Of a stretch of 64,000 nt of DNA, positions 12,724 to 21,437 are shown piece after piece. The position numbers were made by a program, and so were the translations under genes. The stretch comes from Immundisolibacter cernigliae (lineage in GTDB: Bacteria; Pseudomonadota; Gammaproteobacteria; Immundisolibacterales; Immundisolibacteraceae): contig NZ_CP014671.1 of NCBI RefSeq assembly GCF_001697225.1, positions 620,001-684,000 on the forward strand. Direction: 5' to 3'. The notes beneath the pieces are model-generated. The model did not search any database. It was given only the letters and a program-made list of their open reading frames with translations, and was not told where the DNA came from. Position 1 is the first letter of the stretch; each line of letters starts with the position of its first letter.

Positions 12724-14001
12724 ATGAGGGCGCAGGATCCACCCGCCCGCACCGGCCTGCTGCGTCGCTGGGCGCTGTATGACTTCGCCAACAGCGCGTT
12801 CCCGACCGTCATCGAGACCTTCGTCTTCGCGGCCTATTTCACGCGCCAGGTGGCGCCGGATGCCATCACCGGCGCCGCCCTGTGGGGCCTGGCGGTGGGT
12901 CTGGCCGGACTGGCGGTGGCGCTGCTGGGGCCGGTGGTCGGGGCGATTGCCGATCACGGTGGCGGGCAGCGGCGCTGGCTGACCGCCACCACGGCGCTGT
13001 GCGTGCTGCCGACCGCGGCGCTGTGGTGGGTGATGCCGCACTCGCCGCACCTGATCGGCGCCCTGCTGCTGGTCGGTCTGGCGACCATCGGCATGGAGCT
13101 GGCCAGCGTGTTCTACAACGCGCTGTTGCCGCGCCTGGCGCCGGCCGAGCGCATCGGCCGCTGGTCCGGCTGGGGCTGGGGACTGGGCTATGCCGGCGGG
13201 CTGCTGTGCCTGCTGCTGGCGCTGTTCGGTTTTGTGCGGGAAGGGGCCTGGTTCCCGTTGCCGCGCGCCGATGCCAGCCACGTGCGGGCCACCTTCGTGC
13301 TGGCGGCGGTGTGGTTTGGCCTGTTCGCGCTGCCGCTGCTGACCGCCCGCCTGCCGGGGCGGGACGCGGCCGCAGGTCGCTTCGAGCTGAAGGCCAGCCT
13401 CGGCGATCTTTGGCACACCCTGCGCGGGCTGCCGCGGCAGGGGCCGCTGCTGCGCTTTCTGGTCGCGCGCATGCTTTATACCGATGGCCTGGCCACGCTG
13501 TTTGCGTTTGGCGGCGTGTACGCCGCCGGCACCTTTGCGATGACCGAAACCCAGGTGCTGGCCTTCGGCATCGGGCTGAACGTGACGGCCGGCCTGGGCG
13601 CGGTGGGCTTTGCCCACCTCGACGACCGCATCGGCAGCCGCAACACCATCGTCATCGCCCTGCTGGCCCTGCTGCTGGCCGGCGCCGGCACGCTGCTGGC
13701 GCAGTCGGCAACGGCATTCTGGGTGGCCGGGCTGGCGCTGGGTATCTTCGTCGGGCCGGCGCAGGCGGCCAGCCGCTCGCTGCTGGCGCGCATGGCGCCA
13801 CCCGAACAGCGCAATCAGCTGTTCGGGTTGTTCACGCTGTCCGGCAAGGCGACGGCCTTCCTGGGGCCGCTGCTGGTCGGCGCCGTGACGCTGTGGTCGG
13901 GCAGCCAGCGCGTCGGCATGACGGTGATTCTGGGTCTGTGGCTGGCCGGGCTGGCGCTGCTGCTCACGGTGCCGGCGGACCGGCCAAACGCGCGCGAATA
14001 A
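12724..14001 (+). CDS. UMF1/Atg22-type MFS permease
   Basis: Membrane transporter of 425 residues in the UMF1 family related to yeast vacuolar effluxer Atg22. The family signature near the N-terminus, WALYDFANSAFPTVIETFVF, is clear, and about twelve hydrophobic segments follow with a basic central loop near residues 215-235. Substrate is unknown; eukaryotic relatives export amino acids. The ATG at 12724 gives MRAQDPPARTG. It is divergent from the hydrolase gene, and its 3' end overlaps the convergent acyl-ACP synthetase gene by 38 bases. Confidence 0.88.
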   Translation: MRAQDPPARTGLLRRWALYDFANSAFPTVIETFVFAAYFTRQVAPDAITGAALWGLAVGLAGLAVALLGPVVGAIADHGGGQRRWLTATTALCVLPTAALWWVMPHSPHLIGALLLVGLATIGMELASVFYNALLPRLAPAERIGRWSGWGWGLGYAGGLLCLLLALFGFVREGAWFPLPRADASHVRATFVLAAVWFGLFALPLLTARLPGRDAAAGRFELKASLGDLWHTLRGLPRQGPLLRFLVARMLYTDGLATLFAFGGVYAAGTFAMTETQVLAFGIGLNVTAGLGAVGFAHLDDRIGSRNTIVIALLALLLAGAGTLLAQSATAFWVAGLALGIFVGPAQAASRSLLARMAPPEQRNQLFGLFTLSGKATAFLGPLLVGAVTLWSGSQRVGMTVILGLWLAGLALLLTVPADRPNARE

Positions 14002-16609
14002 GTCCCGCCACCGCCTCACGCAGCGCACGCGCAGCGCGCTCGTGCGGCTGACCGGGACCCGGTCCGGCCAGCAGTTCGGTGGCCCTGATCGGCGCGCCGA
14101 TGTGTACGCTGATCCGCCCCGCCTGCGGCCAGCGTCGGTGTATCGGCCAGGCCCGGTAGGCGCCTTCGATGTACACCGGCAGCACCGGCACATCGGTGTG
14201 TTCCAGCAGCAGGCCGATGCCGGGCAGGAACGGCTCCAGCGCGCCCGTCCTGGAACGGGCGCCTTCCGGAAACCACACCAGCGCATTGCCGGCGCGCAGC
14301 GCCGCGAGGCCAAAGGCGAGACTCGACAACGCGCGCCGCTCGGAGTCCATCGGCAACACCCGCGCCAGGCGCGAGATCGCCCGCATCAGCGGACTTCCCA
14401 GCATGATGCCGGTCCAGCCGGCCCAGCACAGCTCGCGCAGCCCGCGCCGGCCGAGCGCGGCGCCCAGCGCCGGGGCATCGAGGTAACTGCCGTGATTGGG
14501 TGCCAGCAGAAACGGCCCGCTCGCCGGCAGGTGCTCGCGGCCGGTCACGCGCAGCCGAAAAAACACGCGCATCAGCAGCCAGGTCAGCCCCAGCAGCGCG
14601 GCCCGCAGCGGCATGAGCCACACCGGCACGGGCCTGAGCCAGCGGCGCTGCTGGGCATCCAGCGCCGCCAGCGGGTCGTCCAGTAGCGTGGCCGGCGGCG
14701 CCGTGTCGGCCAGACTCACCTCGCGCAGCAGGTCGCGCACGGTGGCAATGCGGGCGATGGCGTCCTCGGACAACTGGGCGCCGCTGCGGGCGGCGATGTC
14801 CATGCCCAGGTTCAGCCAGCCCAGCGAGTCGAGCCCAAGGTCGAGCTGCACGTGGCTGTCCGGCGTCAGCGGCCGGTCCGGGTAGCGCTCGTGCAGGAAA
14901 TCCCACACCGCCCGCGCCCGCGGATCGCGCAGCAGCGCCTGATCGGCCGCGGCGAGCGGCGCCGCATCCGGCGGCGGGCCGCCGGCCGCCTGGCGCGCCT
15001 GTCGATAGCGCTCGGCCAGCAGGTGGCGGCGCAGCTTGCCCAGCGCAGTGCGCGCCAGCGGCTCGAAAGTGAGGGCGAATTCCACCACCCGCTGGTAACT
15101 GGGCAGTTGCCGCGACTGCTCGGCCACCGCCTCGCGCAGCGCCGCTTCGGTGGCCGGCTGCTGCGGCACCAGCAAGGCCACCAGCCGCCGATCCACCTGC
15201 AGCACCGCCGCCTCGGCAATCAGCGGATGGGCCTGGTAGACCGCCTCCACTTCCTCCGGCTGGATGTTCTTGCCGCTCTCGGTGACGATCAGCGTCGAGG
15301 CGCGGCCGAGCACCTCCAGACACCCGTCCTCGTCCAGCCGCCCGAGGTCGCCGGTGCGAAACCAGCCGTCGGCCGTGAACGCCTGCCGGTTGGCCTGCGG
15401 CAGGTCGAAATAGCCGCCAAACACGCCCGGGCCGCGTACCTCGATGGCACCGGCGCCGGCCGGCAGGTCTTCCTCGCCCGCCTCCGGCGCCGCCAGGCGC
15501 AGCTCGGTGCCCGGCACGGCGCGCCCGGCGCTGCCCGAGCGGCACTGGCCCGGCATGCGCAGCGTGAGCAAGGGCGAGGTTTCGGTAAGACCGTAGCCGA
15601 CCGCCACCTGCCAGCCCAGCGCCGTCAGCGCGGCGTCGAGATCAGCATCCAGCGCCGCCCCGCCGCAGGCCAGCAGGCGCAGCTGCGGCGCCATCTGCCG
15701 GTGCAGCGGCGCCAGCAGCCGGCGCGCCACACCGGCGCCAAGCCGCGGTGCGGACCAGCGGGCGGCCGCCCGCAAGCCGCCCAGCAAGTGCCGCGAAACG
15801 GGTGGCAAGCCGGCCACGCGCCCGTCGATGCCCTCCAGCAGCGCCCGGTACAGCCGCGGCACGCCGATCAGCACGCTGGCGCGGCCCTCGCGCAGGGCCT
15901 GCATGATCTGCGCGCCGGTGGTGGCGCCCGGCAGCAGCAGCGTCACGCCGGCCACGATCGGCAGCAGCAGGCCGATCACGAACGGATATACGTGGTGCAT
16001 GGGCAGCGGCAGCAGCACCCGGTCGCCCGGCCGGGCCAGATCCAGCGCCGCCACGGTGCGCAGCTGATACAGCAGATTGGCGTGACTGAGCGGCACGCCC
16101 TTGGGCGGCCCGGTGGTGCCGGAGGTGTAGAACATCACCGCCGGGCTGGCCGGGTCGATGCCTGCGTCGGCCGGCACGGTGGGCACCGGGTCGGACTCGG
16201 CCAAGCCATCGACCAGCAACACCGGCGCGCCACAACCGGCACAGCGCGGCGCGTGCTCGGCATCGGTCAGCACCAGCACCGGCGCCGCGTCGGTGAGCAC
16301 GTGCTGCAGGGTGTCGTCCGGGCTGTGGGCGTCCAGCGGCAGCAGCACGCCACCGGCGCGCAGCACCGCCAGCGCACCGATCGCCCACGGCAGGCCGCTT
16401 TCGGCCAGCAGCAGCACCCGCCCGCCGCGGCTCACGCCATGCGCCCGCAGGCGCGCCGCGGCGGCTTCGAGGCGCTGCGCCAGCTCGCGATAGCTGAGCG
16501 CCTGCTCGCCGGCGGCGGCAAACCAGCGCAGCGCCGGTGCGTCGCCGAATCCGTCCAGGCCCCGCAACAGGGTGGCAAGATCCGGCGCCGGGGCTATCTG
16601 CACGCTCAA
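13964..16609 (-). CDS. Acyl-ACP/CoA synthetase - acyl carrier - PlsC acyltransferase fusion
   Basis: Three-domain lipid enzyme of about 881 residues. The AMP-forming ligase has the P-loop YTSGTTGPPKGVPLSH, GYGLTETSPL and the hinge GWFRTGDLGRLDEDG. A carrier domain follows with a phosphopantetheine site (LGLDSLGWLNLG), then a PlsC-type acyltransferase with NHGSYLDAP and FPEGARSRTG. It probably activates fatty acids, loads its own carrier and acylates a lysophospholipid at the inner membrane. An AAGGAGG site lies 5 bases before the TTG at 16609; the GTG at 16603 is an alternative. It is divergent from the patatin gene. Confidence 0.9.
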   Translation of the reverse strand: MSVQIAPAPDLATLLRGLDGFGDAPALRWFAAAGEQALSYRELAQRLEAAAARLRAHGVSRGGRVLLLAESGLPWAIGALAVLRAGGVLLPLDAHSPDDTLQHVLTDAAPVLVLTDAEHAPRCAGCGAPVLLVDGLAESDPVPTVPADAGIDPASPAVMFYTSGTTGPPKGVPLSHANLLYQLRTVAALDLARPGDRVLLPLPMHHVYPFVIGLLLPIVAGVTLLLPGATTGAQIMQALREGRASVLIGVPRLYRALLEGIDGRVAGLPPVSRHLLGGLRAAARWSAPRLGAGVARRLLAPLHRQMAPQLRLLACGGAALDADLDAALTALGWQVAVGYGLTETSPLLTLRMPGQCRSGSAGRAVPGTELRLAAPEAGEEDLPAGAGAIEVRGPGVFGGYFDLPQANRQAFTADGWFRTGDLGRLDEDGCLEVLGRASTLIVTESGKNIQPEEVEAVYQAHPLIAEAAVLQVDRRLVALLVPQQPATEAALREAVAEQSRQLPSYQRVVEFALTFEPLARTALGKLRRHLLAERYRQARQAAGGPPPDAAPLAAADQALLRDPRARAVWDFLHERYPDRPLTPDSHVQLDLGLDSLGWLNLGMDIAARSGAQLSEDAIARIATVRDLLREVSLADTAPPATLLDDPLAALDAQQRRWLRPVPVWLMPLRAALLGLTWLLMRVFFRLRVTGREHLPASGPFLLAPNHGSYLDAPALGAALGRRGLRELCWAGWTGIMLGSPLMRAISRLARVLPMDSERRALSSLAFGLAALRAGNALVWFPEGARSRTGALEPFLPGIGLLLEHTDVPVLPVYIEGAYRAWPIHRRWPQAGRISVHIGAPIRATELLAGPGPGQPHERAARALREAVAGLIRARLAGPPAP

Positions 16610-16691
16610 GGCATCCTCCTTCGTGTGACCGTTGCCCGCAGGCCGCCGCGTACCATACACCGCCCCCCTTTCGTATCACGGAGCATCGACC

Positions 16692-17603
16692 GTGGCAGCA
16701 CCGCGCATAGGAATTGCGCTCGGCAGTGGCGCCGCCCGCGGCTGGGCGCACATCGGCGTGCTGAAAGCGCTGACGGCGGCTGGCATCGAGGTGGCGGTGG
16801 TGTGCGGCAGCTCCATCGGTGCCGTGATTGGCGCCGCGTACGCCGCCGGCCGACTGCCTGAAATCGAAGCCTTTGCCCGCGGCCTGAACTGGCGCGCCAT
16901 CCTCGGCCAGCTCGACCTGCGCCCGGCCGGCGGCGGCCTGTTTGCCGGCGAGCGCGTTTCCCGCACCCTGATCGATCTGATCGGTCACGCCGCCATCGAG
17001 ACACTCGGCCTGCGCTACGGTGCCGTGGCGACGGAACTGGGCACTGGGCGCGAGGTGTGGCTGCGGGAGGGCGACCTTGGCGTCGCCATCCGCGCCTCGA
17101 TGGCCCTGCCCGGCGTCCTGGCGCCGGTGGAACTCGACGGCCAGTGGTTGCTCGACGGCGGCCTGGTCAATCCGGTGCCGGTGTCCCTGTGCCGGGCCAT
17201 GGGGGCGGAACTGGTGCTGGCAGTCAATCTGAACGGCGGCATCGCCGGACGGCGCAGAGCGCAGCCCATGACCGATGTGGTGCCCGTCGACGATGGCACC
17301 GACAGCCGCAGCCTGGGTGCCCTGCTGCGCGGCGGCGCCAGCACGCTGCTGGCGCAATTGCTGCGACAGGACCGTCAGCAACCGGGTTACTTCGACGTGC
17401 TGGTCGGCGCCGTCAACATCATGCAGGACCAGATCACCCGCACCCGCCTGGCCGGCGATCCGCCCGACATCCTGGTACAGCCGCGTCTGGCCCTGATCGG
17501 CGTGATGGAATTCAACCGCGCCGCGGAGACCATAGCCGCCGGCGAGACGGCCATGCAGGCGCTGCTGCCGGCGCTGCTCGGACTGCTGGGCGAGGCTCAA
17601 TGA
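16692..17603 (+). CDS. Patatin-like phospholipase (RssA family)
   Basis: Serine lipase-like protein of 303 residues with a Ser-Asp dyad. The oxyanion glycine-rich loop is GIALGSGAARGWAHIGVL, the nucleophile is in GSSIGA and the aspartate in DGGLVNPVPV. There is no signal peptide, so it is probably cytosolic or peripheral to the membrane. The GTG at 16692 is chosen because the oxyanion loop begins within ten residues. It is divergently transcribed from the acyl-ACP synthetase/PlsC gene, which may indicate a shared role in phospholipid turnover. Confidence 0.9.
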   Translation: MAAPRIGIALGSGAARGWAHIGVLKALTAAGIEVAVVCGSSIGAVIGAAYAAGRLPEIEAFARGLNWRAILGQLDLRPAGGGLFAGERVSRTLIDLIGHAAIETLGLRYGAVATELGTGREVWLREGDLGVAIRASMALPGVLAPVELDGQWLLDGGLVNPVPVSLCRAMGAELVLAVNLNGGIAGRRRAQPMTDVVPVDDGTDSRSLGALLRGGASTLLAQLLRQDRQQPGYFDVLVGAVNIMQDQITRTRLAGDPPDILVQPRLALIGVMEFNRAAETIAAGETAMQALLPALLGLLGEAQ

Positions 17604-17647
17604 GCCTGCCCTCCCACGCCTGCCGCCGCCCAGTCGCTGGCTGACCC

Positions 17648-17712
17648 GTGGGAGCGGCGCCCTCGTCGCGAATCCCCCGCCCGGCAGATTCGGCCCGGGG
17701 CGGGCCTCCCAC
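17648..17712. repeat. REP-like hairpin, copy 4, between convergent genes
   Basis: A 65-bp element with terminal GTGGGAG and CTCCCAC arms and a GC-rich interior with further self-complementarity. It lies between the convergent patatin and purK genes, where it could act as a bidirectional terminator. It shares its ends with the element at 10833-10885 but not the GGAGCCCGGCTG core. Confidence 0.6.
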
Positions 17713-17723
17713 AACGGATTGCC

Positions 17724-18836
17724 TCAGCCGATGATGCTGTCGGCCCAGGCCTGCGCGGCATCCAGATCGTCCCCGAGCACCAGCACGTGACCGAGCTTGC
17801 GACCCGGCCGCGGCGCCTTGCCATACAGATGCAGTCGCGCACCCGGGTGGGCCAGGATGTGCGCCAGCGGCGGCGCATCGTCGGCCCACAGATCGCCCAG
17901 CAGGTTCAGCATCAGCGCCGGGCGCGGCTGGGCCGGATCGCCCAGCGGCAGGCCGCAGATGGCCCGCAGATGCTGCTCGAACTGCGAGGTGACGCAGCCA
18001 CCCAGGGTGTAGTGGCCGGAGTTGTGCGTGCGCGGGGCGATTTCGTTGATCAGCAGCTCGCCGTCCGGCAACAGGAACATCTCCACCGCCATCACGCCCA
18101 CGTGACCGAGCGCGTCCGCCACCGCGGCGCCCAGCTCCCGCGCCCGCCGAGCCACCGCCGGCGCCACCCGCGCCGGGGCGCGCGTGATGTGCAGCACGTG
18201 ATGGCGGTGCTCGTTCTCGGCCACCGGATAGCAGGCGATGTCGCCGTCGTGGCCGCGCGCCAGAATGACCGAGATTTCCCGCTCGTAAGCGACCCACGCT
18301 TCCAGCACCGCCGGCCGCTGGCCGAGCGCCGCCCAGGCCGCGGCCGGATCGTCGCTCATGCCGATGCGCGCCTGGCCCTTGCCGTCGTAGCCCTCGGTGC
18401 GCGTCTTGAGTACCGCCGGCCGGCCGACTGCGGTCAGCGCCTGCTGCAAGGACGACACATCGTCCACCCGCGCATAGGCGGTCTGCGGCAGGCGGTGGCG
18501 GCTCAGGAACTCGCGCTGGCGCAGGCGGTCCTGCACCGTGGCCAGCAATGCGGCGTTCGGATGCACCGGACGCAGGGTCTCGATCTGCGCCAGCACCGCC
18601 GCCGGCACGTGCTCGGTCTCGATGGTCAGCACGTCGCAGTGGGCAGCCAGCGCGAGTGCCGCGTCCACATCGTCCAGCGGCGCGCAGCTCAGCTCGGCAA
18701 ACGGCGCCGCGCAGGCCTCAGGATCGGGATCGAGCGCGCGCACCCGGTACCCCATGCGACGCGCCTCCATGGCCAGCATGCGGCCAAGCTGGCCGCCGCC
18801 CAGCACGCCGATGGTGGCGCCCGGCAGCAGCATCAC
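17724..18836 (-). CDS. purK: N5-carboxyaminoimidazole ribonucleotide synthase PurK
   Basis: ATP-grasp enzyme of de novo purine synthesis that carboxylates aminoimidazole ribonucleotide with bicarbonate and ATP; 370 residues. It starts with the glycine-rich [14 protein letters not shown] fold. ATP-grasp motifs include [13 protein letters not shown], and the C-lobe has [15 protein letters not shown]. It starts at GTG 18836, overlapping the purE stop (GTGA), or at the adjoining ATG at 18833. Its product goes directly to PurE. Confidence 0.97.
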   Translation of the reverse strand: MMLLPGATIGVLGGGQLGRMLAMEARRMGYRVRALDPDPEACAAPFAELSCAPLDDVDAALALAAHCDVLTIETEHVPAAVLAQIETLRPVHPNAALLATVQDRLRQREFLSRHRLPQTAYARVDDVSSLQQALTAVGRPAVLKTRTEGYDGKGQARIGMSDDPAAAWAALGQRPAVLEAWVAYEREISVILARGHDGDIACYPVAENEHRHHVLHITRAPARVAPAVARRARELGAAVADALGHVGVMAVEMFLLPDGELLINEIAPRTHNSGHYTLGGCVTSQFEQHLRAICGLPLGDPAQPRPALMLNLLGDLWADDAPPLAHILAHPGARLHLYGKAPRPGRKLGHVLVLGDDLDAAQAWADSIIG

Positions 18837-19336
18837 GGCTCCAGGGAGTCGGCCAGCACGGCCGCCGTCTGGCGGGCGCGGTAATCATCCAGGCGCGCCG
18901 CCAGGTCCACGTCGTGCAAAGCCAGGATGGCCGCCGCGAGCAAGGCCGCGTTGACCGCCCCGGCCTCGCCGATGGCCAGCGTGCCGACCGGAATGCCGCG
19001 CGGCATCTGCACGATCGACAGCAGCGAATCGACACCCTGCAGGGCGCGCGACTGCACCGGCACGCCCAGCACCGGCAGACGCGTCTTGGCAGCCGTCATG
19101 CCGGGCAGATGGGCCGCCCCGCCGGCCCCGGCGATGATGACCTCGATGCCCCGTCCGGCCGCCTGCTGGGCGTACTCGAACAGCAGATCCGGCGTGCGGT
19201 GGGCGGACACCACCCGGCACTCGTGGGCGATGCCCAGCGCCGTCAGCGTGTCGCTGGCATGGCGCAGGGTGTCCCAGTCGCTGCGCGACCCCATGATGAC
19301 GCCGACCCGCGGCCCCGCGCCGTGTTCCTGCTGCAT
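18833..19336 (-). CDS. purE: N5-carboxyaminoimidazole ribonucleotide mutase PurE
   Basis: Class I PurE of 167 residues that moves the carboxylate from N5 to C4 of the ribonucleotide. Conserved blocks are [22 protein letters not shown] with the active-site histidine, [11 protein letters not shown] and [22 protein letters not shown]. The ATG at 19336 follows a G-rich ribosome-binding tract (GGGGGGGACC). It is translationally coupled to purK. Confidence 0.97.
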   Translation of the reverse strand: MQQEHGAGPRVGVIMGSRSDWDTLRHASDTLTALGIAHECRVVSAHRTPDLLFEYAQQAAGRGIEVIIAGAGGAAHLPGMTAAKTRLPVLGVPVQSRALQGVDSLLSIVQMPRGIPVGTLAIGEAGAVNAALLAAAILALHDVDLAARLDDYRARQTAAVLADSLEP

Positions 19337-19655
19337 GGTCCCCCCCGGGCGGGCGGGCCGCCGGAAAAAAGCGCCGGATGGTACACCACCCCAGTCGGCC
19401 ATCGGTGGCCGCGCGACAGCTCGCGATGAGCGCCTGCTGGGCGTCATCTTAAGTACCGGGCCTCGATCTGATAGGTCGCGGTCGCTCGAATTCCTGCGTC
19501 CCCCAGCCAGCGGCCGATGGCTTCATGGGCCACAGAATCGAGCCCACCCCGTCGCCCGGAACTTTTGCCGGGTTATGCGGATCGTAACTAGTGCTATAGG
19601 CTCGGGCTGCTCCAAAGCAGACCCGAAGACGCACGCACTCAACCAGGTAAATTTC
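19337..19655. other. Divergent intergenic region purE / yqjD-like
   Basis: A 319-base gap without a convincing gene. It must hold the purE-purK promoter and the promoter of the yqjD-like operon. TGCTATAGG at 19592-19600 looks like an extended -10 element (possibly sigma-S type) for the plus strand, about 55 bases before the yqjD-like start; no good -35 is seen. No PurR-like palindrome was recognised. Confidence 0.35.
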
Positions 19656-19958
19656 ATGGACCAGAAAACGAAATCCGAAGCCACTTCAGCGCCCGAGGCA
19701 CGGGTCACCGATCGCGCGGCCCAGGCGGCGCATGAAACCGTCGACCGCGTGGCCGAACATGCCCGTTCGGCAGAGGATCGTCTGCGCGAGTCGGCCAGCC
19801 ATGCCAGCGAGCAAGCGCGCGCCAGCGCTGAGCAGGCGCGCGAGCGCGGACGCGAGTACGCAGACACCGTACAGGGTTTCGTACGTGCCCGCCCCCTCAC
19901 GGCGCTCGGAATCGCCTTTGCCGCCGGATGCCTGATCGCTCATTTAGGACGGCGCTGA
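19656..19958 (+). CDS. YqjD/ElaB family (DUF883) membrane-anchored protein
   Basis: Protein of 100 residues with a long polar, Ala/Glu/Arg-rich amphipathic helix (roughly residues 20-75, likely coiled coil) followed by FVRARPLTALGIAFAAGCLIAHLGRR, the C-terminal tail-anchor helix typical of ElaB/YqjD/YgaM. Family members associate with ribosomes and the inner membrane in stationary phase. The ATG at 19656 starts MDQKTKSEATS. It is the first gene of a three-gene set with yqjE- and yqjK-like genes. Confidence 0.88.
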   Translation: MDQKTKSEATSAPEARVTDRAAQAAHETVDRVAEHARSAEDRLRESASHASEQARASAEQARERGREYADTVQGFVRARPLTALGIAFAAGCLIAHLGRR

Positions 19959-19971
19959 CAGGGGGAGACGG

Positions 19972-20367
19972 GTGGACGTCTCCCCGCCCCCTTTGGTTGA
20001 TTCCGAAGCTGGCGTGGGCGAGAGCCTGCGCGAGACGCTGCGCGTCACCCGCAGCTACCTGATCGAGCTGCTCGAACTGGTGGCTGTGGAGGCGCGGCTG
20101 AACCTCGTTACGCTCCTGCTCGCCTGGATCCTTGCGGTCGCGATCGCGTTGCTTGCAGTGACTGCCTGGCTGGCGCTGGTCGCGGCAATGGTGGTCATGA
20201 CCGTACGCGCAGGCGCGGACTGGCCGGCTGCGCTCCTCGGGGCGGCCGCATTCAATGGGCTGCTGTGCATGGCGCTGGTGATTTATGTCCGGCGCCTGAT
20301 GCGGGCCGTGGGGTTTGACGCCACGCGCGAGAGCCTCGCGCCAGCATCACAGAACCTGCCCACATGA
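19972..20367 (+). CDS. YqjE-like / phage holin family membrane protein
   Basis: Membrane protein of 131 residues of the YqjE/Holin-X group. An amphipathic N-terminal helix (SLRETLRVTRSYLIELLELV) precedes two transmembrane helices (about residues 42-82 and 88-108). The GTG at 19972 has a strong GGGGGAGAC site. It lies 13 bases after the yqjD-like gene and overlaps the next gene by ATGA. In enterobacteria the yqjDEK genes form an RpoS-controlled operon; no phage lysis role is suggested here. Confidence 0.85.
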   Translation: MDVSPPPLVDSEAGVGESLRETLRVTRSYLIELLELVAVEARLNLVTLLLAWILAVAIALLAVTAWLALVAAMVVMTVRAGADWPAALLGAAAFNGLLCMALVIYVRRLMRAVGFDATRESLAPASQNLPT

Positions 20368-20777
20368 TCGGTCTGACCGCCGCCCGGGCGCATCGCGACG
20401 CGCAGCGGCTCAGGACGCAGCAGGCGCGGTATCGCGTGCAGTGGTGGCAGGCGCAGACCCGCGCGGCTGCGCTGCGTGCCGCCACTTCCCCAATGGCATT
20501 GTTGGCAGCGGGCATCTGCGGATGGTGGTTCGGCAAGCGCTCCATGCGCGCCCCGGCGCGCGGCGAAGCAAGGGCGCGAGTCAACTGGCGATCGATCCGT
20601 AAAGTGTGGCTACAGATACTGCCCCTGTGGACATTGCTGCGCGGTCTGCAGAGGATCCTGGGTAATGCCCCCATGCACCGCGGCGAGATTGGGACACCGC
20701 AAGGCCAAACCCACCCGAATGCGTCGGCCACGCGTTCCGGCTCCGCATACCGTGACGGCGAGATGGATGGCCTGTGA
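20364..20777 (+). CDS. YqjK-like protein
   Basis: Basic protein of 137 residues in the yqjK position, overlapping yqjE by ATGA. The N-terminal 40 residues are an Arg/Gln-rich helix (AARAHRDAQRLRTQQARYRV), then a hydrophobic stretch with Gly-Trp-Trp (LLAAGICGWWFGKRS) and a second one (VWLQILPLWTLLRGLQRIL). The C-terminal ~35 residues are polar and low in complexity. Assignment rests mainly on synteny and composition. Confidence 0.7.
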   Translation: MIGLTAARAHRDAQRLRTQQARYRVQWWQAQTRAAALRAATSPMALLAAGICGWWFGKRSMRAPARGEARARVNWRSIRKVWLQILPLWTLLRGLQRILGNAPMHRGEIGTPQGQTHPNASATRSGSAYRDGEMDGL

Positions 20778-20821
20778 CGCCTGATGCGGAAAGCCGATAA
20801 AGCCATGCAGTTCCGTTGGAA

Positions 20822-20840
20822 TGACGCAGGAAGCCCAACA
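20822..20840. repeat. 19-bp inverted repeat, left copy
   Basis: TGACGCAGGAAGCCCAACA is the exact reverse complement of 21407-21425. The two copies bracket about 600 bases containing one small gene. No target-site duplication is visible outside them. Confidence 0.75.
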
Positions 20841-20931
20841 GATTCAACCGACCGAAAGACACGCTTGCGAAGCCCGCGCGTTTTGCACACCACCCAAGCA
20901 TCACGACAGAAAGCGCCCCGTCGGGCTGCTT

Positions 20932-20991
20932 GCCGACGGCAACCTTGTATTCCGGGTATTCCGGTATTCCCGGTGTACACGATGTTGGGCT
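20932..20991. repeat. Direct repeat, left copy
   Basis: The last 30 bases (20962-20991) match 21386-21415 at 27 of 30 positions, and the similarity extends leftwards through GGCAACCTT with a small gap. The copies flank the 92-residue gene at 21057-21335. Confidence 0.7.
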
Positions 20992-21056
20992 GGCCCGACC
21001 GCCCGCCAGCCGGGCACCCTGTACCGTCCTGACGTGCAACACCCTGGAGCCGCACC

Positions 21057-21335
21057 ATGACGTCCAATCATCGACAACCACCCGCGTGGCTGGAACAGGC
21101 GCGCAACGACCCGGCCGCCGTATTCGCCGGCCCGGAAGACGTCGCCCGCAACGACGCGTTGACCATGAACGAGAAGGTCGAGGTGCTGCGCGCCTGGGAG
21201 CTGGAAGCCCTGGAACTGGCAGAAGCCGAAACGGAAGGCATGCCGGGATCGGCAAACGGTCTGCTGCAACGGATTCTGGCCACGCTGACCGAACTCACCG
21301 GCGGCTCGGGCAAGGGCGGGCCGGCCTCCGGCTAG
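21057..21335 (+). CDS. Small conserved acidic protein of unknown function
   Basis: Protein of 92 residues, start MTSNHRQPPAWLEQARNDPA. It carries the pattern DPAAVFAGPEDVARNDALTMNEKVEVLRAWELEA followed by an acidic stretch and a glycine-rich tail (TGGSGKGGPASG). Small soluble proteins with an F-x-x-P-x-D-V-turn-K-x-x-x-L-x-x-W layout are common near stress and membrane genes in proteobacteria; none has a function I can name. It is bracketed by direct and inverted repeats, so it may have arrived separately from the yqj-like genes. Confidence 0.7.
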   Translation: MTSNHRQPPAWLEQARNDPAAVFAGPEDVARNDALTMNEKVEVLRAWELEALELAEAETEGMPGSANGLLQRILATLTELTGGSGKGGPASG

Positions 21336-21363
21336 GCCGCGCGGGCGCAATAAGCGCCAGGTT

Positions 21364-21415
21364 ACAGCCGGCAACCTTTGTGCTCCGGTATTCGCGGGGT
21401 AAACGATGTTGGGCT
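21364..21415. repeat. Direct repeat, right copy
   Basis: Right partner of the repeat at 20932-20991; the last 30 bases differ at three positions. It runs into the right 19-bp inverted repeat. Confidence 0.7.
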
Positions 21416-21432
21416 TCCTGCGTCAGCCCAAC
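21407..21432. repeat. 19-bp inverted repeat, right copy, with local hairpin
   Basis: TGTTGGGCTTCCTGCGTCA (21407-21425) is the inverse of 20822-20840. Locally GTTGGGCT (21408-21415) and AGCCCAAC (21425-21432) form an 8-bp stem with a 9-base loop. It lies just beyond the stop codon of the minus-strand cassette gene, so it may also act as a terminator. Confidence 0.65.
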
Positions 21433-21437
21433 CAGCC

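Noticed and set aside
14852-16861. Plus-strand open frame opposite the acyl-ACP synthetase
   Set aside because: Shadow; low-complexity Arg/Gln/His sequence and no plausible start region.
20829-20993. GCCCAAC...GTTGGGC pair considered as an attC site
   Set aside because: The core-like ends match GTTRRRY, but the interior shows no imperfect palindrome and the length is above the usual range.
20252-21255. Minus-strand open frames across yqjK and the repeat region
   Set aside because: Antisense to better-supported small genes, no motif, and they run through the repeats.
21408-21432. GTTGGGC/GCCCAAC hairpin considered as the trailing attC of cassette B
   Set aside because: The cores are in the wrong relative orientation for an attC and no L-box arms are present.
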